Below, piece after piece: positions 33,773-45,980 of a DNA stretch of 64,000 nt (its first letter is position 1; every line of letters begins with the position of its first letter). The DNA comes from Tetracentron sinense (Eukaryota > Streptophyta > Magnoliopsida > Trochodendrales > Trochodendraceae), in NCBI GenBank assembly GCA_015143295.1, contig JABCRI010001094.1, forward strand, positions 1-64,000, written 5' to 3'. The notes under the pieces were generated by a model, which had not been told where the DNA came from, made no database searches, and saw only the letters and a list, made by a program, of their open reading frames with translations. The position numbers and the translations under genes were made by a program.

Positions 33773-35009
33773 ATGAGACGCAATACCCGGGGTCGCGGGT
33801 ACAACACAAGGGGCAATGGAGGTGATGCTCCATCGGGTGATGATCAACCCGACTTTGTCAAAGCGTTCACTTCAATAGCCGAGACTTTGGCTATGCTAGC
33901 GGCAAGGCAACTGGCCACTCCGCCTAATGCCGCACTTATAGCGGCTCCTCCTAATAGAGCACAAGCCAGAATTGAGGCTTTCTAGAGGATGAGGCCTCCA
34001 ACTTTTTGTGGAAGCATTGATCCACTTGTTGCCGAGGGTTGGATTCGGTAACTAGAAAAGATCTTCTCCGTGTTGGTGCCTACTAAGGCAGAGAGGGTTA
34101 TTTGAGCCGCCTGTATGCTTGAAGGTGAGGCCGACCATTGGTGGAAATTCGCACTTCAGACCCGAGAGTTGACCCAGCAAGGTCAAGATTGGACTTGGGA
34201 AGAATTCTTGGATGTTTTCAACAAGAAGTACTTCCCGGTCGGGATGAAAGAGAAGATGGAAGTTGATTTTATTACCTTGGAGCAAGGTAATATGTCAGTA
34301 GCCGCTTATGAGGCTAAGTTTTCGGAGCTATCTCGGTTTGCTCCACATATGATAGCGACCGAGGCTATGAAAGCCCAGAAATTTGAGAGAGGATTGAAGG
34401 CCTACCTTAAGGACCGAGTCTCGATGTTTAGACATGAGACATACTCAGAAGTGGTGGACAAGGCACTTTTGGCCAAGTTGAACTCCGAGGAGTTCTTTAA
34501 AAGAAGAGGAATGGAGAAAGGACAGTCAAGTAGTTCAGGGGAGAAAAGAGCAAGGACTAGCTTGTATCAGTCCGCAGGACCGGCTCAGTCACAGAGGATG
34601 TATTCAGCACCACAGGCTCCCCGCCCTTTTGCTCCACCGGCCTTTCGCCCGGCTACCTCATATGCTCCTCGCCCCGCAGTTACTCAGGCTACGGGATATG
34701 CTCCTTCCCCCTATTTGCATGATGTCTGCACTCTTTGTAGAAGGAGGCATCCAGCGGGAGAATGTCGGAGGATTACAGGAAGTTGTTTCCATTGTGGTGA
34801 CCATGGCCACATGGTTAGAAACTCTCCCCGACGTCATTTTCCAGCTCAGTCTTCGAGGAGCAGGCCCCTGATTAGGCAGACACCCCAGCCTAGCTCTTCC
34901 CAGGCTTCGAGGGCTTAACAGTCTACACGGCCTCCTCTCCCGGCCACACAAGGCCGAGTCTTCGCCCTATCAGAGAGAGACGCACGTGCATCCGATGATG
35001 TAGTGCAAG
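33773..35009 (+). pseudogene. Gag region of B
   Basis: Arg/Gly-rich N-terminus (RRNTRGRGYNTRGNGG), a capsid-like domain at about 34100-34500 (EQGNMSVAAYEAKFSELSRF), a Pro/Ala/Ser-rich linker and a CCHC zinc knuckle (CFHCGDHGHM) at about 34785-34820. In this family gag forms the virus-like particle and the knuckle binds element RNA. It ends at an intron-like segment before protease. Broken, with a few breaks. Confidence 0.85.
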
Positions 35010-35142
35010 GTACGCAAGAATTCTAAAGTTTAAGTTGTAAATGATTTCTATGGTTGATGAGTTGTTAATTTTACTAGGGGTTACCTATGTATGATGCTTG
35101 TTATTGTTTGAAATCTACTGATATTAGTACTTAATCGCACAG
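35010..35142 (+). other. Intron-like segment between gag and protease of B (133 bp)
   Basis: Begins GTACGC and ends TCGCACAG, AT-rich, with no coding similarity. Element E has a segment of the same length with the same ends at the same place (59974-60106), although the inside has drifted. Splicing is known for the Ogre group of LTR elements. For Tekay-like elements I do not know of a report, so this is inference. Confidence 0.55.
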
Positions 35143-38100
35143 GCGCCTTATTAGTGAACGAGTGTCTCGCCCGAGTGTTGATAGACACAGGATCCACTCA
35201 CTCCTTTGTTTCACCCAATTTTGCGAAGGGTTTTTTGACTGAGGCTACTCTGTTAGAGCGGGAGTTGACCATTGCAACTCCACTCGGCAAGTCAGTTGAT
35301 TCCGATAAAATATTTAGAGATTGTGTGGTGCAAGTGGGGGAGAATGAACTGTTAGCCGATCTTATCATTTGGATTTCCAAGACTTGGATTTTGACGTCAT
35401 CCTAGGGATGGATTGGTTGGCAAACCACTACGGTCATGTTGCGTGTTTTGAAAAGATGGTGAATTTCAAGCCGGAAGGAATCAAACCTTTTCATTTCAGA
35501 GGAATGAGAGACAGGGACATTGCTCGCCTCGCAGCTTTGAGCATAGCAAACCCAGAGGCACCGAACTCTTTGGCCATTCCGGTAGTGAGTGAGTTCTTAG
35601 ATGTGTTCCCGAAAGAACTTCCCGGATTACCTCCTGATAGAGAGATCGAGTTTGCTATAGTGCTTGCTCCGAGTACCGCTCCTATTTCAAGGGCACCATA
35701 TAGAATGGCCCCTATAGAGCTTGAAGAATTGAAGAAACAGATTGAGGAGTTACAACAACTTGGTTTCATCCAACCAAGTGTGTCACCGTGGGGGGCTCCG
35801 GTCCTCTTTGTGAAGAAAAAGGACGGGTCGATGAGAATATGTATAGACTACCGTCAGTTGAACAAGGTAACTATCAAGAATCGTTATCCCTTGCCAAGGA
35901 TAGACGACTTGTTCGACCAACTGAAGGGAGTGAGGTTCTTCTCCGAGATTGATCTTAGATCGGGGTATCATCAGCTAAAGATCAAGTCGGAGGATGTTGC
36001 GAAGACGGCTTTCAGGACTTGGTATGGGCATTACGAGTTCCTTGTCATGCCTTTTGGGCTGATGAATGCACCGGCAGCATTCATGGATTTGATGAACCGG
36101 GTGTTCCGATCATACTTAGATCAATGTGTGATCGTATTCATTGACGACATTTTGGTGTATTCCCAGACACGGGAAGATCACGCACGAGACCTCCGCCTTG
36201 CCTTGGAGATGTTGAGAGAGCATAGGCTATATGCCAAATTGAGCAAGTGTGAATTCTGGTTAGAGAAGGTAGCATTTCTCAGACACGTAGTGTCGACCGA
36301 GGGCATTTCTGTAGACCCAGCCAAGGTTGAGGCAGTAATGAGTTGGGAGAGGCCCAATAGCGTCACGGAGATACGTAGTTTTCTCGGGTTGGCAGGCTAT
36401 TACTGGAGATTTATGGAGGGATTCTCTAGTTTGGCTGCACCTCTCACTTACTTGACGAGGAATAATGCTAAGTTTAGTTGGAGCGACAAATGCGAAGTGA
36501 GTTTCCAAGAATTGAAGAAACGCCTCACCACGGCCCCTGTCCTTACTGTGGCCTCCGGACATGTTGGTTATGAAGTTTATAGTGATGCCTCGCACGTCGG
36601 ACTTGGGTGTGTCCTTATGCAACATAAGAAAGTCATTGCCTATGCATCGAGGCAATTAAAGGAGCACGAAAAGAATTACCCCACCCACAACTTGGAGCTT
36701 GCGGTGGTCGTGTTTGCACTCAAGATTTGGCGACACTATCTTTATGGGGTAGAATTCTATGTGTTCACTGACCAAAAGAGTCTCAAGTATCTCTTTTCCC
36801 AAAAAGAGCTAAGCTTACGACAACGGCGTTGGATTGAGTTCTTAAAAGACTATGACTGCACTATCCAATATCACCCGGGAAAAGCAAATGTGGTGGCAGA
36901 TGCTCTGAGTAGGAGATCATCGGGGTTGTTGGCTCACATGTTAGTGCGAGAATGGAGATTGTTAGAAGATTTGGCAAATCTGGACATCAGTGTGAATGAT
37001 TCCGTCCGCAGTCCTGTCTTGGCAAATGTTACGGTTCGGCCATATATTATAGATTGATCCAAGAGTATCAAGCCACGGATGCTGACTTGTTGGCTTTCCG
37101 GGACAAGGAAGTTGCCAAGGGTAGTACGGACTTCTCTCTTACTAGCCAAGGTGCTATTACATTCAAGGGAAGGCTTTGTGTCCCAGCCAATGCAGACCTT
37201 CGGAGAGAGATTATGGACGAAGCTCACCGGTCTAAGTATACAGTGCATCCTGGGGGTACGAAGATGTACTAGAACCTCAAGAGTCACTTTTGGTGGCGAA
37301 ACATAAAGAGGGAGGTTGCGGAGTATATGGTAAGGTGTTTGGTGTGCCAACAGGTGAAAGCAGAGCACTTAAGACCAGCCGGACTTTTACAGTCTCTCCC
37401 TATTCCCGAGTGGAAATGGGAACACATCTCCATGGATTTCATTGTGGGATTACTGAAGACGGTTAGAAATTTCGATGCTATATGGGTAGTAGTCGACAGA
37501 CTCACGAAGTCTGTCCATTTCTTACTACTGGACTACCTTCAATTCTAATCAGTTGGCTGCATTGTATATCAAAGAAATAGTTCGGTTGCACGGGGTGCTA
37601 GTGAGCATTGTGTCGGATCGGGACCCGAGATTCACGTCCAGGTTTTGGAAAAGTTTTCAAGGGGCCATGGGTTTCCGACTAGACTTTAGCACAGCTTTCC
37701 ACCCATAAACCGACAGGCAAACTGAGCGAGTGAATCAGGTTATTGAAGATATGCTCCGGGCATGTATGCTAGACTTCAAGGAAAGTTGGGAAGACCACTT
37801 GCCTTTGGTGGAATTCGCCTACAATAACAGTTATCAGGCAAGCATACAGATGGCGCCTTTTGAGGCTTTGTATGGGAGGAGTTGTAGATCCCTGTTATAT
37901 TGGGATGAAGTTGGGAAAAAGAAGGTGTTGGGCCCCGAATTAATTGAACAAACTGCGGATAGGGTCAAGCTTATCCGGGAAAGGTTGAAGACCGCACAAG
38001 ACCGACAGAAGAGCTATGCCGACACTCGTAGGCGGGACCTTGAGTTTCGAGTTGGAGACTTTGTTTTTGTCAAGATTTCACCGACCAAGGGTGTTATGCG

Positions 38101-38470
38101 ATTCGGGAAGAGGGGCAAGCTTAGCCCGAGATATGTGGGTCCATTCGAGATCATTACTAGAGTCGGTGAGGTAGCTTACCGTGTTGCTTTACCCGCGCAT
38201 ATGGTGGCGGTCCACAACGTGTTTCATATCTCCATGCTCCGAAAATACATCTCGGACCCTTCCCATGTCATAGAGCTTGATCCAGTGGAAATCCGAGAGG
38301 ATCTTTCACTAGTTGAGCAACCGGTGCAGATCTTAGATAGGTGAGATCAAGTCTTGCGCAACAAGACCATTCCCTTGGTCTTGGTAAGATGGCAACACCA
38401 TACAAGGGAGGAAGCTACATGGGAACAAGAAGCCGAAGTGCGAGAAAAGTATCCTCAGTTATTTATTTAG
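35143..38470 (+). pseudogene. Pol region of B (PR, RT, RNase H, INT, chromodomain-like tail)
   Basis: Aspartic protease motif DTGSTHSFV near 35190. Reverse transcriptase 35690-36300, with the DYRQLNKVT block and the active-site motif FIDDILVYS. RNase H from about 36560 ([15 protein letters not shown]). Integrase has an HHCC zinc part (37210-37370), a core with [11 protein letters not shown] (about 37615-37650) and a GPFEIITRVG C-terminal motif. A chromodomain-like tail, 38360-38470, ends the frame. This is chromovirus order. Broken, with a few breaks. Confidence 0.9.
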
Positions 38471-38546
38471 GGCCTTAACATTCCCTTGTATTTATTATGG
38501 TTTTGTGTATGTATGTATCGTCCAAATTTTGAGGATGAAATTTTTG

Positions 38547-38560
38547 TAAGGGGGGGAGAA
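38547..38560 (+). other. Polypurine tract of B
   Basis: GTAAGGGGGGGAGAA directly before the 3' LTR, the usual plus-strand primer site. Element E has the same at 63516-63528. Confidence 0.85.
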
Positions 38561-39439
38561 TGTAGCACCCCGGACTCTTCTATACTTAATGAATAGTACT
38601 TTTGTAGCAAATTGACCGTTCTCATAGTCTAATTAATAAATAATAGAGAAATTAGAAATTCTAAAACATTAGAAATGTTCCTTTTCGAAAGACGAACCCA
38701 ACGCAAGTTGAATCGTCGAAATCCGACAAGCGAGTCAAAAGATATGGCCAAAACAGTTTTGACCTGCAGAGCACTGATCGCTCGGTCATGGTAGCGATCG
38801 ATCGGTAGCTATTGACTGGTCAAAAATTTTGTATGGGAAAATTTTTCAGAGAGTATATTTTTGACCGGTTGCTCAGTCAGAACACCGATCGCTCGGTAGG
38901 TAACCGATCGATCGGTCATAACCACCGATCGCTCGGTCTTCGCGTTTTTGCAGAAATTTCAGTAAGGGCATTTTTGTCTTTCGGGTGTTAAACCCTTACT
39001 TCATAAGGCTTGCCCGAGCCTTTAGGGCTTATTCAACATACTTAGAGGGTTTTTGAGAGTTAGAGAGAGAGGAGAAGGGGATTTGCACCTAGGGTTTCCA
39101 TTGGAGAAGGAATCAAAGGGTTTGACAACCCTAGATCATCCTCAAACTTGGATTGCTTCAAGTTCAAGGCTCAAGCTCGTGGGGGATCTCGTTCTCAAGA
39201 TAGGGCAGCATTCTCCAAGGTATTTCGAGAAGGTTTTCTTCCCCAAACCAAGTCTCCCTCAAGAAAAGGTTTCCTTCTTTCAAGTTGGAGCTCAAATCAA
39301 GGTTCCTACCAAGATCAAGCCTTGATCTAAGGTTAGTACACCCTACTAATTTCCCCTAGCAATAATTTAGGTTTTCTAGGTGAAATGTGATTCATGTTAG
39401 TATGTTTCCTTCCTTGTAAAATGTATCATCTCTAATAAT

Positions 39440-40650
39440 TGTAAATCCCTAAGTAGGTGTTGGCAAATTCCGTGATCATTAGATAGGTCATGTCTGTTGT
39501 GTCTTGTTCAAATTGTCAGAAGAGTTAAAGTTTCGAGAAGATTGAAGATATTGAAGAAAAAACTTCTACTCCGGATCTAAACAGGTAATGGACTTAGAGA
39601 CCCCTACCTAGGTTGGATTTGACTTAGATAACTCTAAACATACCTAGTAGGATAGTTTTAAGCCTAACAAAGTCTTTCTGTCTTATTTGAATCAAACAAA
39701 AATAAAAGAAAAATGTTTTGGCTAAAATTCTGTCTCAACCGATTGCTCGGTGTTGAGACCGATCGATCGGTGGCCTACCGAGCGATCGGTGGCTATCGAT
39801 TGGTCAAAAATTTGTATGAGGTATTTTTCCAGAGAGGTAATTTTTAACTGATCTCTCGGTGGAAATAGCGATCGATCGGTTTTGTACCGAGCGATTGGTT
39901 ATAAGCACCGATCGATCGGTCCTCGTAAACATAATTTTTATTTTTCTGGACTCTTTTCTAAACCCTATATAAACAACTTTTGGAGACCTAATTCGTATCT
40001 TTGTTTATTTTTGAAAGAGTAGAGGTCTGAGAAACCCTTCTAGGACTTTTTCCCTTATTCCTCATAGATCTTTAGTGATCCCTCCTTTTTCAATTATCCT
40101 AGAGAAAGCAAGTATAGATCTATACCTTTGATCTTGCATTTTGTGATCTCAGATCTGTATGAGATCCCTCTAGGGTTTGAAGCTTTCTAAATTGATTCAC
40201 AACCCTACACCTTGTGTGTGTGTCCGGTGTATGATTCGGAGCCTTTGTGGAAGGAGATCGATCGTGTGTGATCGTGGTATTGAAGTAGCTTAAGAAGATT
40301 TGGTCGGTCAGGAACCGAAGCTACTAGGGCAGAGATTGAACCTGCTGGTTCGTGGAAATCAAGAGTAAGATTCTGTACCTAGGAACGTCGTGTCCGGTTT
40401 GGGTAAGGTCTTGTCTTGTACTTGAATTCTTCTTATAGTGAAGTTTGTTGCTGGACGCGGTCCCGTGGTTTTTCCCCGTAAGGGTTTTCCACGTAAAAAT
40501 CTGCTATGTTTGATTTGTGTGGATTGTTGGTGTGAATTGTTTATTGATTTCTAAACTAATTATTTGAAAAATTAAAATTGGTTAGAAGTTCTTAGATAGA
40601 CCTATTCACCCCCCTCTAGGTCATAGAGATCATTGATCAGGGTAATTTTA
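39440..40650 (+). mobile_element. Element F: solo LTR of the Copia-derived family, TSD ATAAT
   Basis: 1211 bp from TGTAAATCCC to GGTAATTTTA, flanked by ATAAT (39435-39439 and 40651-40655). The empty site is visible in B's 5' LTR. It is related to the LTRs of G and I (length, end, TTTCCACGTAAAAA block near 40485). It has palindromes at 39738-39921 and a TATA box at 39966 (TATATAAAC). Confidence 0.85.
39738..39921. promoter_or_regulatory. Palindrome cluster in U3 of F
   Basis: Six sites of ACCGATCGATCGGT or a close variant (perfect at 39758-39771 and about 39908-39921), ending about 45 bp upstream of the TATA box. The site type is identical to that in Tekay-like B and E. Confidence 0.65.
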
Positions 40651-42071
40651 ATAATTATAAACAAGAAAAAGAAAAGGATATGGATGTGTGGATGAGAGAT
40701 TGATTGAGGCGATGGGATGCCGAATGTATGATGTGTGATATGTGTGGTATGTGTAATGGAAAATGGAGGATGAGCATTTTACCAATAATGAACTCACTTT
40801 GATTATTGGATGGGAAATATGCACTAAAAAGAAGAAGATGAACTATGGAGGAACATTGCATGTGATGTGTTTGACAAAATGCCTAAACTATGAAATAATG
40901 ATTTGAATGAAGAAAATGGAAACATGCCTTATACGTGTATTCTTATGAATGGTGAATTGATTTAAATACCATGTTAATTACTCAAATGGCCATATGCATG
41001 TACTATGAATTGAATGAATTATGATGTCATATCTCTTTCGTTATCCTTATTTTCATGATTGTACTATTGACACGTACACGAGCACGCATATGCATGAACC
41101 GAGATTTCAAGAGCATATATATATAATAACCAACAAGAAAATATTGTATGTCAAGGAGGATGGTAGCCCAGGGACATTCGGGTACTAGCCTTCTGGCTCA
41201 CAAGAAAACCCAAAACACATATTGTCAAGGAGGTTGGTAGCCCAGGGACATTCGGGTACTAGCCTCTGGCTCACAAGAAAACCATATATCAAGGAGGTTG
41301 GTAGCCTAAGGAGATTTGGGTGCTAGCCTCTGGCTCACAAGTTACAAGATGCAAGCTTACAAGATGATGACAAGGCATTCATGCATGCACGCATACATGA
41401 TTTCTACAAGGCATACTGAGATATGAAACGGGTTTTCAAGCACGAGTTTTATCAGAGTTTTTGCATTCATGCACGCACGTCAAGATGATCGTATTGTACC
41501 ATGTTTTAATATTGTTTCTTTTGTGAGGTTCCCCTTACTGCTCTGTATTGTATTACTGTTGTTGTGTTTATTATTGTTATGGTTAGCTAGTAGTTTGTAC
41601 TCGCTGAGTATTCCATGCTCAGCCGTACTTTCATGTCGGCAGGTACAAAGGGAGCCCTCGACCTGGAGCCTTGGGTCGAGGAAGAGTATATAGATGAGAG
41701 AGAGCCGTCTATTCCACTACAGTCTCAGGCGGATCGAGACCTCAACATGTGGCCATACCTTGACTACTGTTAAGGGGAGAGTGCAAGGAGATTTTTGAGT
41801 AGTTGTGACATTTTGATAGGTGGGCCTGTCCACCTTAGACTTAGATGTGTTTTATATATACTTGTGTTCACTTGGAATACTATTTTAGAACTTTAGAAGA
41901 AATGAAAAGTTAGTTTACGCTTCCGCATTTATCTTTAGCTTCCGCGCTCTGATTATCATTGTTTTAATACTGTAATTATCTTGTTCATGACAGGATGGTT
42001 TGGCAGGTACGTATAGTCATGCCTAAAGTATCCCTAAACTCCTAGGGGGTATTTTGGGGTGCGACACAGAC

Positions 42072-44280
42072 TGCCATCCAAGGATAGTTCCCTTTCCAAG
42101 AAAGAGAAGAGTTGGCATTATACATCCAACAAGAGAAGGGTATTCTTAGGATCAGATTCATCATCTGACGACGACGCAAGGGGTTAACAGCCGTAATCAA
42201 GATCATCCTGCTATCAATGCAAGAAACACTTCAAATCCAGAACAGGCAGACAGGAACATGCTGTTTAGACTGGGTCCAAATGTTTGCCGGGGCACTAACC
42301 TTGTAACTTTCTCATCAATGATGACCTCTGTTTGTCATCAACATCAACGGCCTCCATCCAGAGATGTAAGCCCATTCTGGGGCAGGGCAAGCGCTGAACT
42401 AGAAAGAAGAGCAACAGCACCATATGACCCTAGGGTTAAGGTGCTAAATAGAAGTACTTCCGCTTTTGAGATGCCGAGGAAGAAGACTCCTGAGGAAATC
42501 CTTTGACTTACAAACCGGAAGTACCCTTCGACTCGACCAAAGAAGGTGTATAACTATCTGTCAGGGCCAAGAAGGTCTAGAAATCAAAGGTCGAGAAGGT
42601 CAACTGATGCTTCAGACAGGGTCTGCTATGTTCATCGGAGATCGAAGACTGACCCCTCCTCTTCTGCTCATCCTATTTAGGAAAGATCAAAGGCCGGAGC
42701 ATCACATGCTAGTTATGAAAGAGTGTTCGTGAATGTGATCAGCACTAGACTCAACCCAGCTCCGGAAGAGTATGCAACCCCAGTGTTTCAAGGAACTGGG
42801 GCAGTGCCTGAGCAGAACATATCAGCAAGGCAGGATTCTCAGAGTCCAACCGCCGTTATTTTAGCCGCCTTAGATGAGACAGAATCCTCGAGAGTGGTCG
42901 AAATAGTTGCTCTTGGTCTAGTAATTCCAAGAAGAAAAAGGAGCTGTAAAAATCAGGCCAGAGGCAAAGAAAAAACCCAAGACCTAGTTCAATTAGCTCT
43001 AGAGCCTGATGTCAGTGGATACCAAGATGGGTCAGAACAAGAATCGACCCCTGTAACCTCTCCGAGAGAATTGGGAAGAATCCTTCCAACCGAGGATTAT
43101 GGTTTTGACGAACCAGTTCTTCAGTCAAGCATGGCAGAAGTGGTGCAGGAGTTGCCTTGGCAAGTCTTCAGTGCACCAAACCCTTTATACGGGATACCCA
43201 GTGCATATTTTGTTGAAGAAGAATTTTCAAATCTGTTCCAGCTACAAAAGCCAACGTCAGAACGACTGGTAGCAATCATGAAGACAAATTTGGATGGGAA
43301 TGCAGGCCGAGGGAATAACCCTTCAACTTCAGTGCCTTCATCATCAAATGATCAAACAGCAGCCTTACAGGCTTAACTCCAATACAAGGATGATTAGATC
43401 ACAGTGATATCTTAAATGCAAGAGTTGGCTACCTAATTACCAACCCTTAAATCAGCATCAGCACCTGGGCCCTGCTTCCCATATCAAGAAGATAGCAGCA
43501 ATCTAGGCACAGCCCCTACACCTCCAAATCATCCAAGGATGCTCGGAACAGATCCCATTCTAAATCAAGATGCCCTCATAAGAGGGGTGTCACTATCTCT
43601 TCTACAAGCAATTGAAGAGACTGTCCATAATCAAATACGACAAGCCAAAGAAAAGGAAAAGGATGTTTGGATGATCATGAAGCCTTATCCAACTATTATG
43701 GATGCGGTTCCATTCACGCCAGGCTTCGTTCAACCAACATTCAAGATGTTCGATGGAACAGGAAATCTGAGGCAACATTTGTCTCACTTTCTCTCAAGAT
43801 GCAGATTGGCATCCAAGACCGGAGCTCTTTGTCTCCAACTCTTCGTGCAATCCTTAGAGGGTGCTGCTTTCACATTGTATGACAACCTCCTCGAGGCTTC
43901 GATCCCTAATTGGAGCAAATGGTGACTAAATTCAGCAAACAATTCTACAACACCCAAAGAATAGTATGTGTTCTGGAATTGATTGAAACCAGGCAAAGGG
44001 ACAATGAGACCGTAACGGAGTTCATTGGCCAATAGAGAGCATTGACCTTCTTCTGCCTTCAGAAGTTCACCCAGTTGGAACTCATCCGAATGTGCCTTAA
44101 CAACTTTAGGCACGATCTTTCAATTGCCCTTATGGCTCAAACCTTTATTGGTTTTGAAGACTTCTGTACAAAAGCACATGACATGGAGAGCCACATAGGA
44201 AAGAGAAGACGAGGCAGAGGTACTGATCTCCTTGAATCCTCAATAGTCATAGTAGTTGAAACTAAAAAGACTAATTAAGA
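42072..44280 (+). pseudogene. Leader end and gag of element C
   Basis: Continues C after B. 42072-43530 is a polar, weakly coding leader/gag N-terminus. 43539-44270 is the Tat-type gag core (motif FDGTGNLRQHLSHFL near 43755, then a LQLFVQSLEGAAFTLYDNL stretch and an AHDMESHI-like end near 44190). The domain is the retrotransposon gag family. Broken in several places. Confidence 0.7.
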
Positions 44281-45980
44281 CCAATACCAAGTGCCAGTAG
44301 ATCAACTGGCTGAACAAACAACGGTAAAGGACTAATTAAGGTTGGTACTAAACCAGTTCAGGGTGGAGCTAGAAGGCCATAATGGCAAGATAAGAGGGAT
44401 CCACCAAAGAAGACCACTATTGAAGAAATGATGAATAAAACATATTTATTCTCTGAAGACATTGTCGAAGATTTGTTTGAAGACCTTCTCGCCAATGAAC
44501 TGATCACTCTCTTAGAAAGCAGGAGACCTAAAGAGATTGGGATGAAGGATGATTCTAAATATTATCCTTATCATCGAATAATCAGTCACAAGATAGGTGA
44601 CTGTTTTGTACTAAAAGATATCATTAAGTGACTTTTAGACAATAAAGAGATTTTCATTGGTCAGGATCTCCAACAGGAAGCTACATCCAATACAGTGGTG
44701 GCTCCAGAACCAGTTGATAAAGATGAAGCATCTTCAAGTGGTAACCCTCCTGGCGACAAACCGTCAGATGAAGAAGATTGGACTCTTTTTGAAAGCAAAG
44801 GAGCTAAGAAGAAAAAGTAGCTGGCTCAGAAAGCTGATGCTAAGAAACAAGCTCAGGCTACAAAACTGGCTCAAGCCCAGAGAAAAGAAGGGAAGCGCTT
44901 AGCCGTAACTGAAAAGAAGAAGAAAAGAGAAAGAATGAGAAAATCCAAGGAAAATGGCACTACACAAGATGCTCTTGTGGAACAAAAGCCATTGATGGCG
45001 ATTACCTTGATGGATTTTGTCCTGCCAGGCTTCTGCTCCGACTACGACTATGATAGCCTTTGGTCAACAGATTCGGGAGACGAATCTAACATCTTTTCAT
45101 GCTATATCATCAATATGGTCCCAAATGAAGACCCTTCATGGTTGAATATGCCAAAACAAGTGGTAGCCTGCAGCCCAGAAAGACCCCGGGCATTTCAAGA
45201 TTGGTTAGATCAATCTGAAGATATTGAACTCCCAGAAAGGAGACCATCCACACCAAGATGGACCCCTATAGGACTTTTAGATCTCTCTGAAGGATTCTCA
45301 TCTGGAGGAGAAAGATAGTCAGAAGATGAGCAAGTACAATCTGATTCTCCTTAAGAAAGGCTAAGTACACCTGAAGTTCTAAACCCAAACCATCATCATC
45401 TGCGATGACCGGTGCAAATCTCAACTCAACTTGAGAACCAAGATTCACCTGCTACATTCGGTTTGAACAAGGACCCTTCAATAGAAGAAGCAGTCCTAAA
45501 CTCAGGGTCGTTTAATAACTCACAAGCATCTGAACAAATCTCAGCCTAGTCTGGAAGTCTAATAGGGCAATCTGAAAGAAGAACTCAGTTGTCTTTCCAA
45601 AGCAAAAAAAGAAAGCTGGACTTCAGTTCTGTGAATATGGTCTAACTTTTGGAAGGAGAGTCGTTTGGACCGATAGATCAGACAATTACCAAAGTCTATC
45701 AACTCAACCTCCAGTAAGGAAGAAGGCTACAACCGAGGTTTGTGCCAGTCCAACATGAAAATCAGACCAGAGCCCAATCGGCCCAAGCCCAAACAGCTCT
45801 AGGTAATGAGAGGGTCAAGTACAATATCCTGGCCTATCTGAAGAAAATTCATTCCTTGTTGAGCGTATATAATGCTCTCAAGATGTCCTCAGAACTAAGA
45901 AGGTCCCTTATATATGCCCTCTCCATTCTGGAAGACTTCTCTGAAGAAGTTAGAAGTCAATAGCCGCAGCCTCCTCAAAC
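44281..45980 (+). pseudogene. Gag-protease linker of C
   Basis: Low-complexity coding remnant. There is a Lys/Ala-rich stretch at about 44800-44960 (KKQAQATKLAQAQ-like), then acidic and Ser/Pro-rich parts. No domain is recognised. It matches the position of the long linker between gag and protease in Tat elements. Broken. Confidence 0.5.

Larger units (their letters stand above)
31138..42066 (+). mobile_element. Element B: Ty3/gypsy, Tekay-like chromovirus, near full length, TSD CAGAC
   Basis: 10.9 kb including nested solo LTR F. Order: 5' LTR 31138-33441, primer-binding site, gag, protease, reverse transcriptase, RNase H, integrase, chromodomain-like tail, polypurine tract, 3' LTR 38561-42066. 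It is flanked by CAGAC at 31133-31137 and 42067-42071. All parts of an autonomous Tekay/Del-type element are present, but it is broken, with roughly half a dozen breaks. LTRs differ by roughly 2% in one 400-bp stretch and by more at their start, so it is of moderate age, probably a few million years or less. Confidence 0.9.
38561..42066 (+). repeat. 3' LTR of B, interrupted by solo LTR F
   Basis: From TGTAGCACCCC to GGGGTGCGACA, about 2290 bp without F. It carries the same parts as the 5' LTR: palindrome cluster about 38775-38940, three tandem units at 41150-41346 and the hairpin at 41604-41622. Confidence 0.9.

Noticed and set aside
44657-44902. Lys-rich nuclear protein gene
   Set aside because: It falls in the gag-protease linker of element C in the expected order, with no separate start or regulatory sequence.
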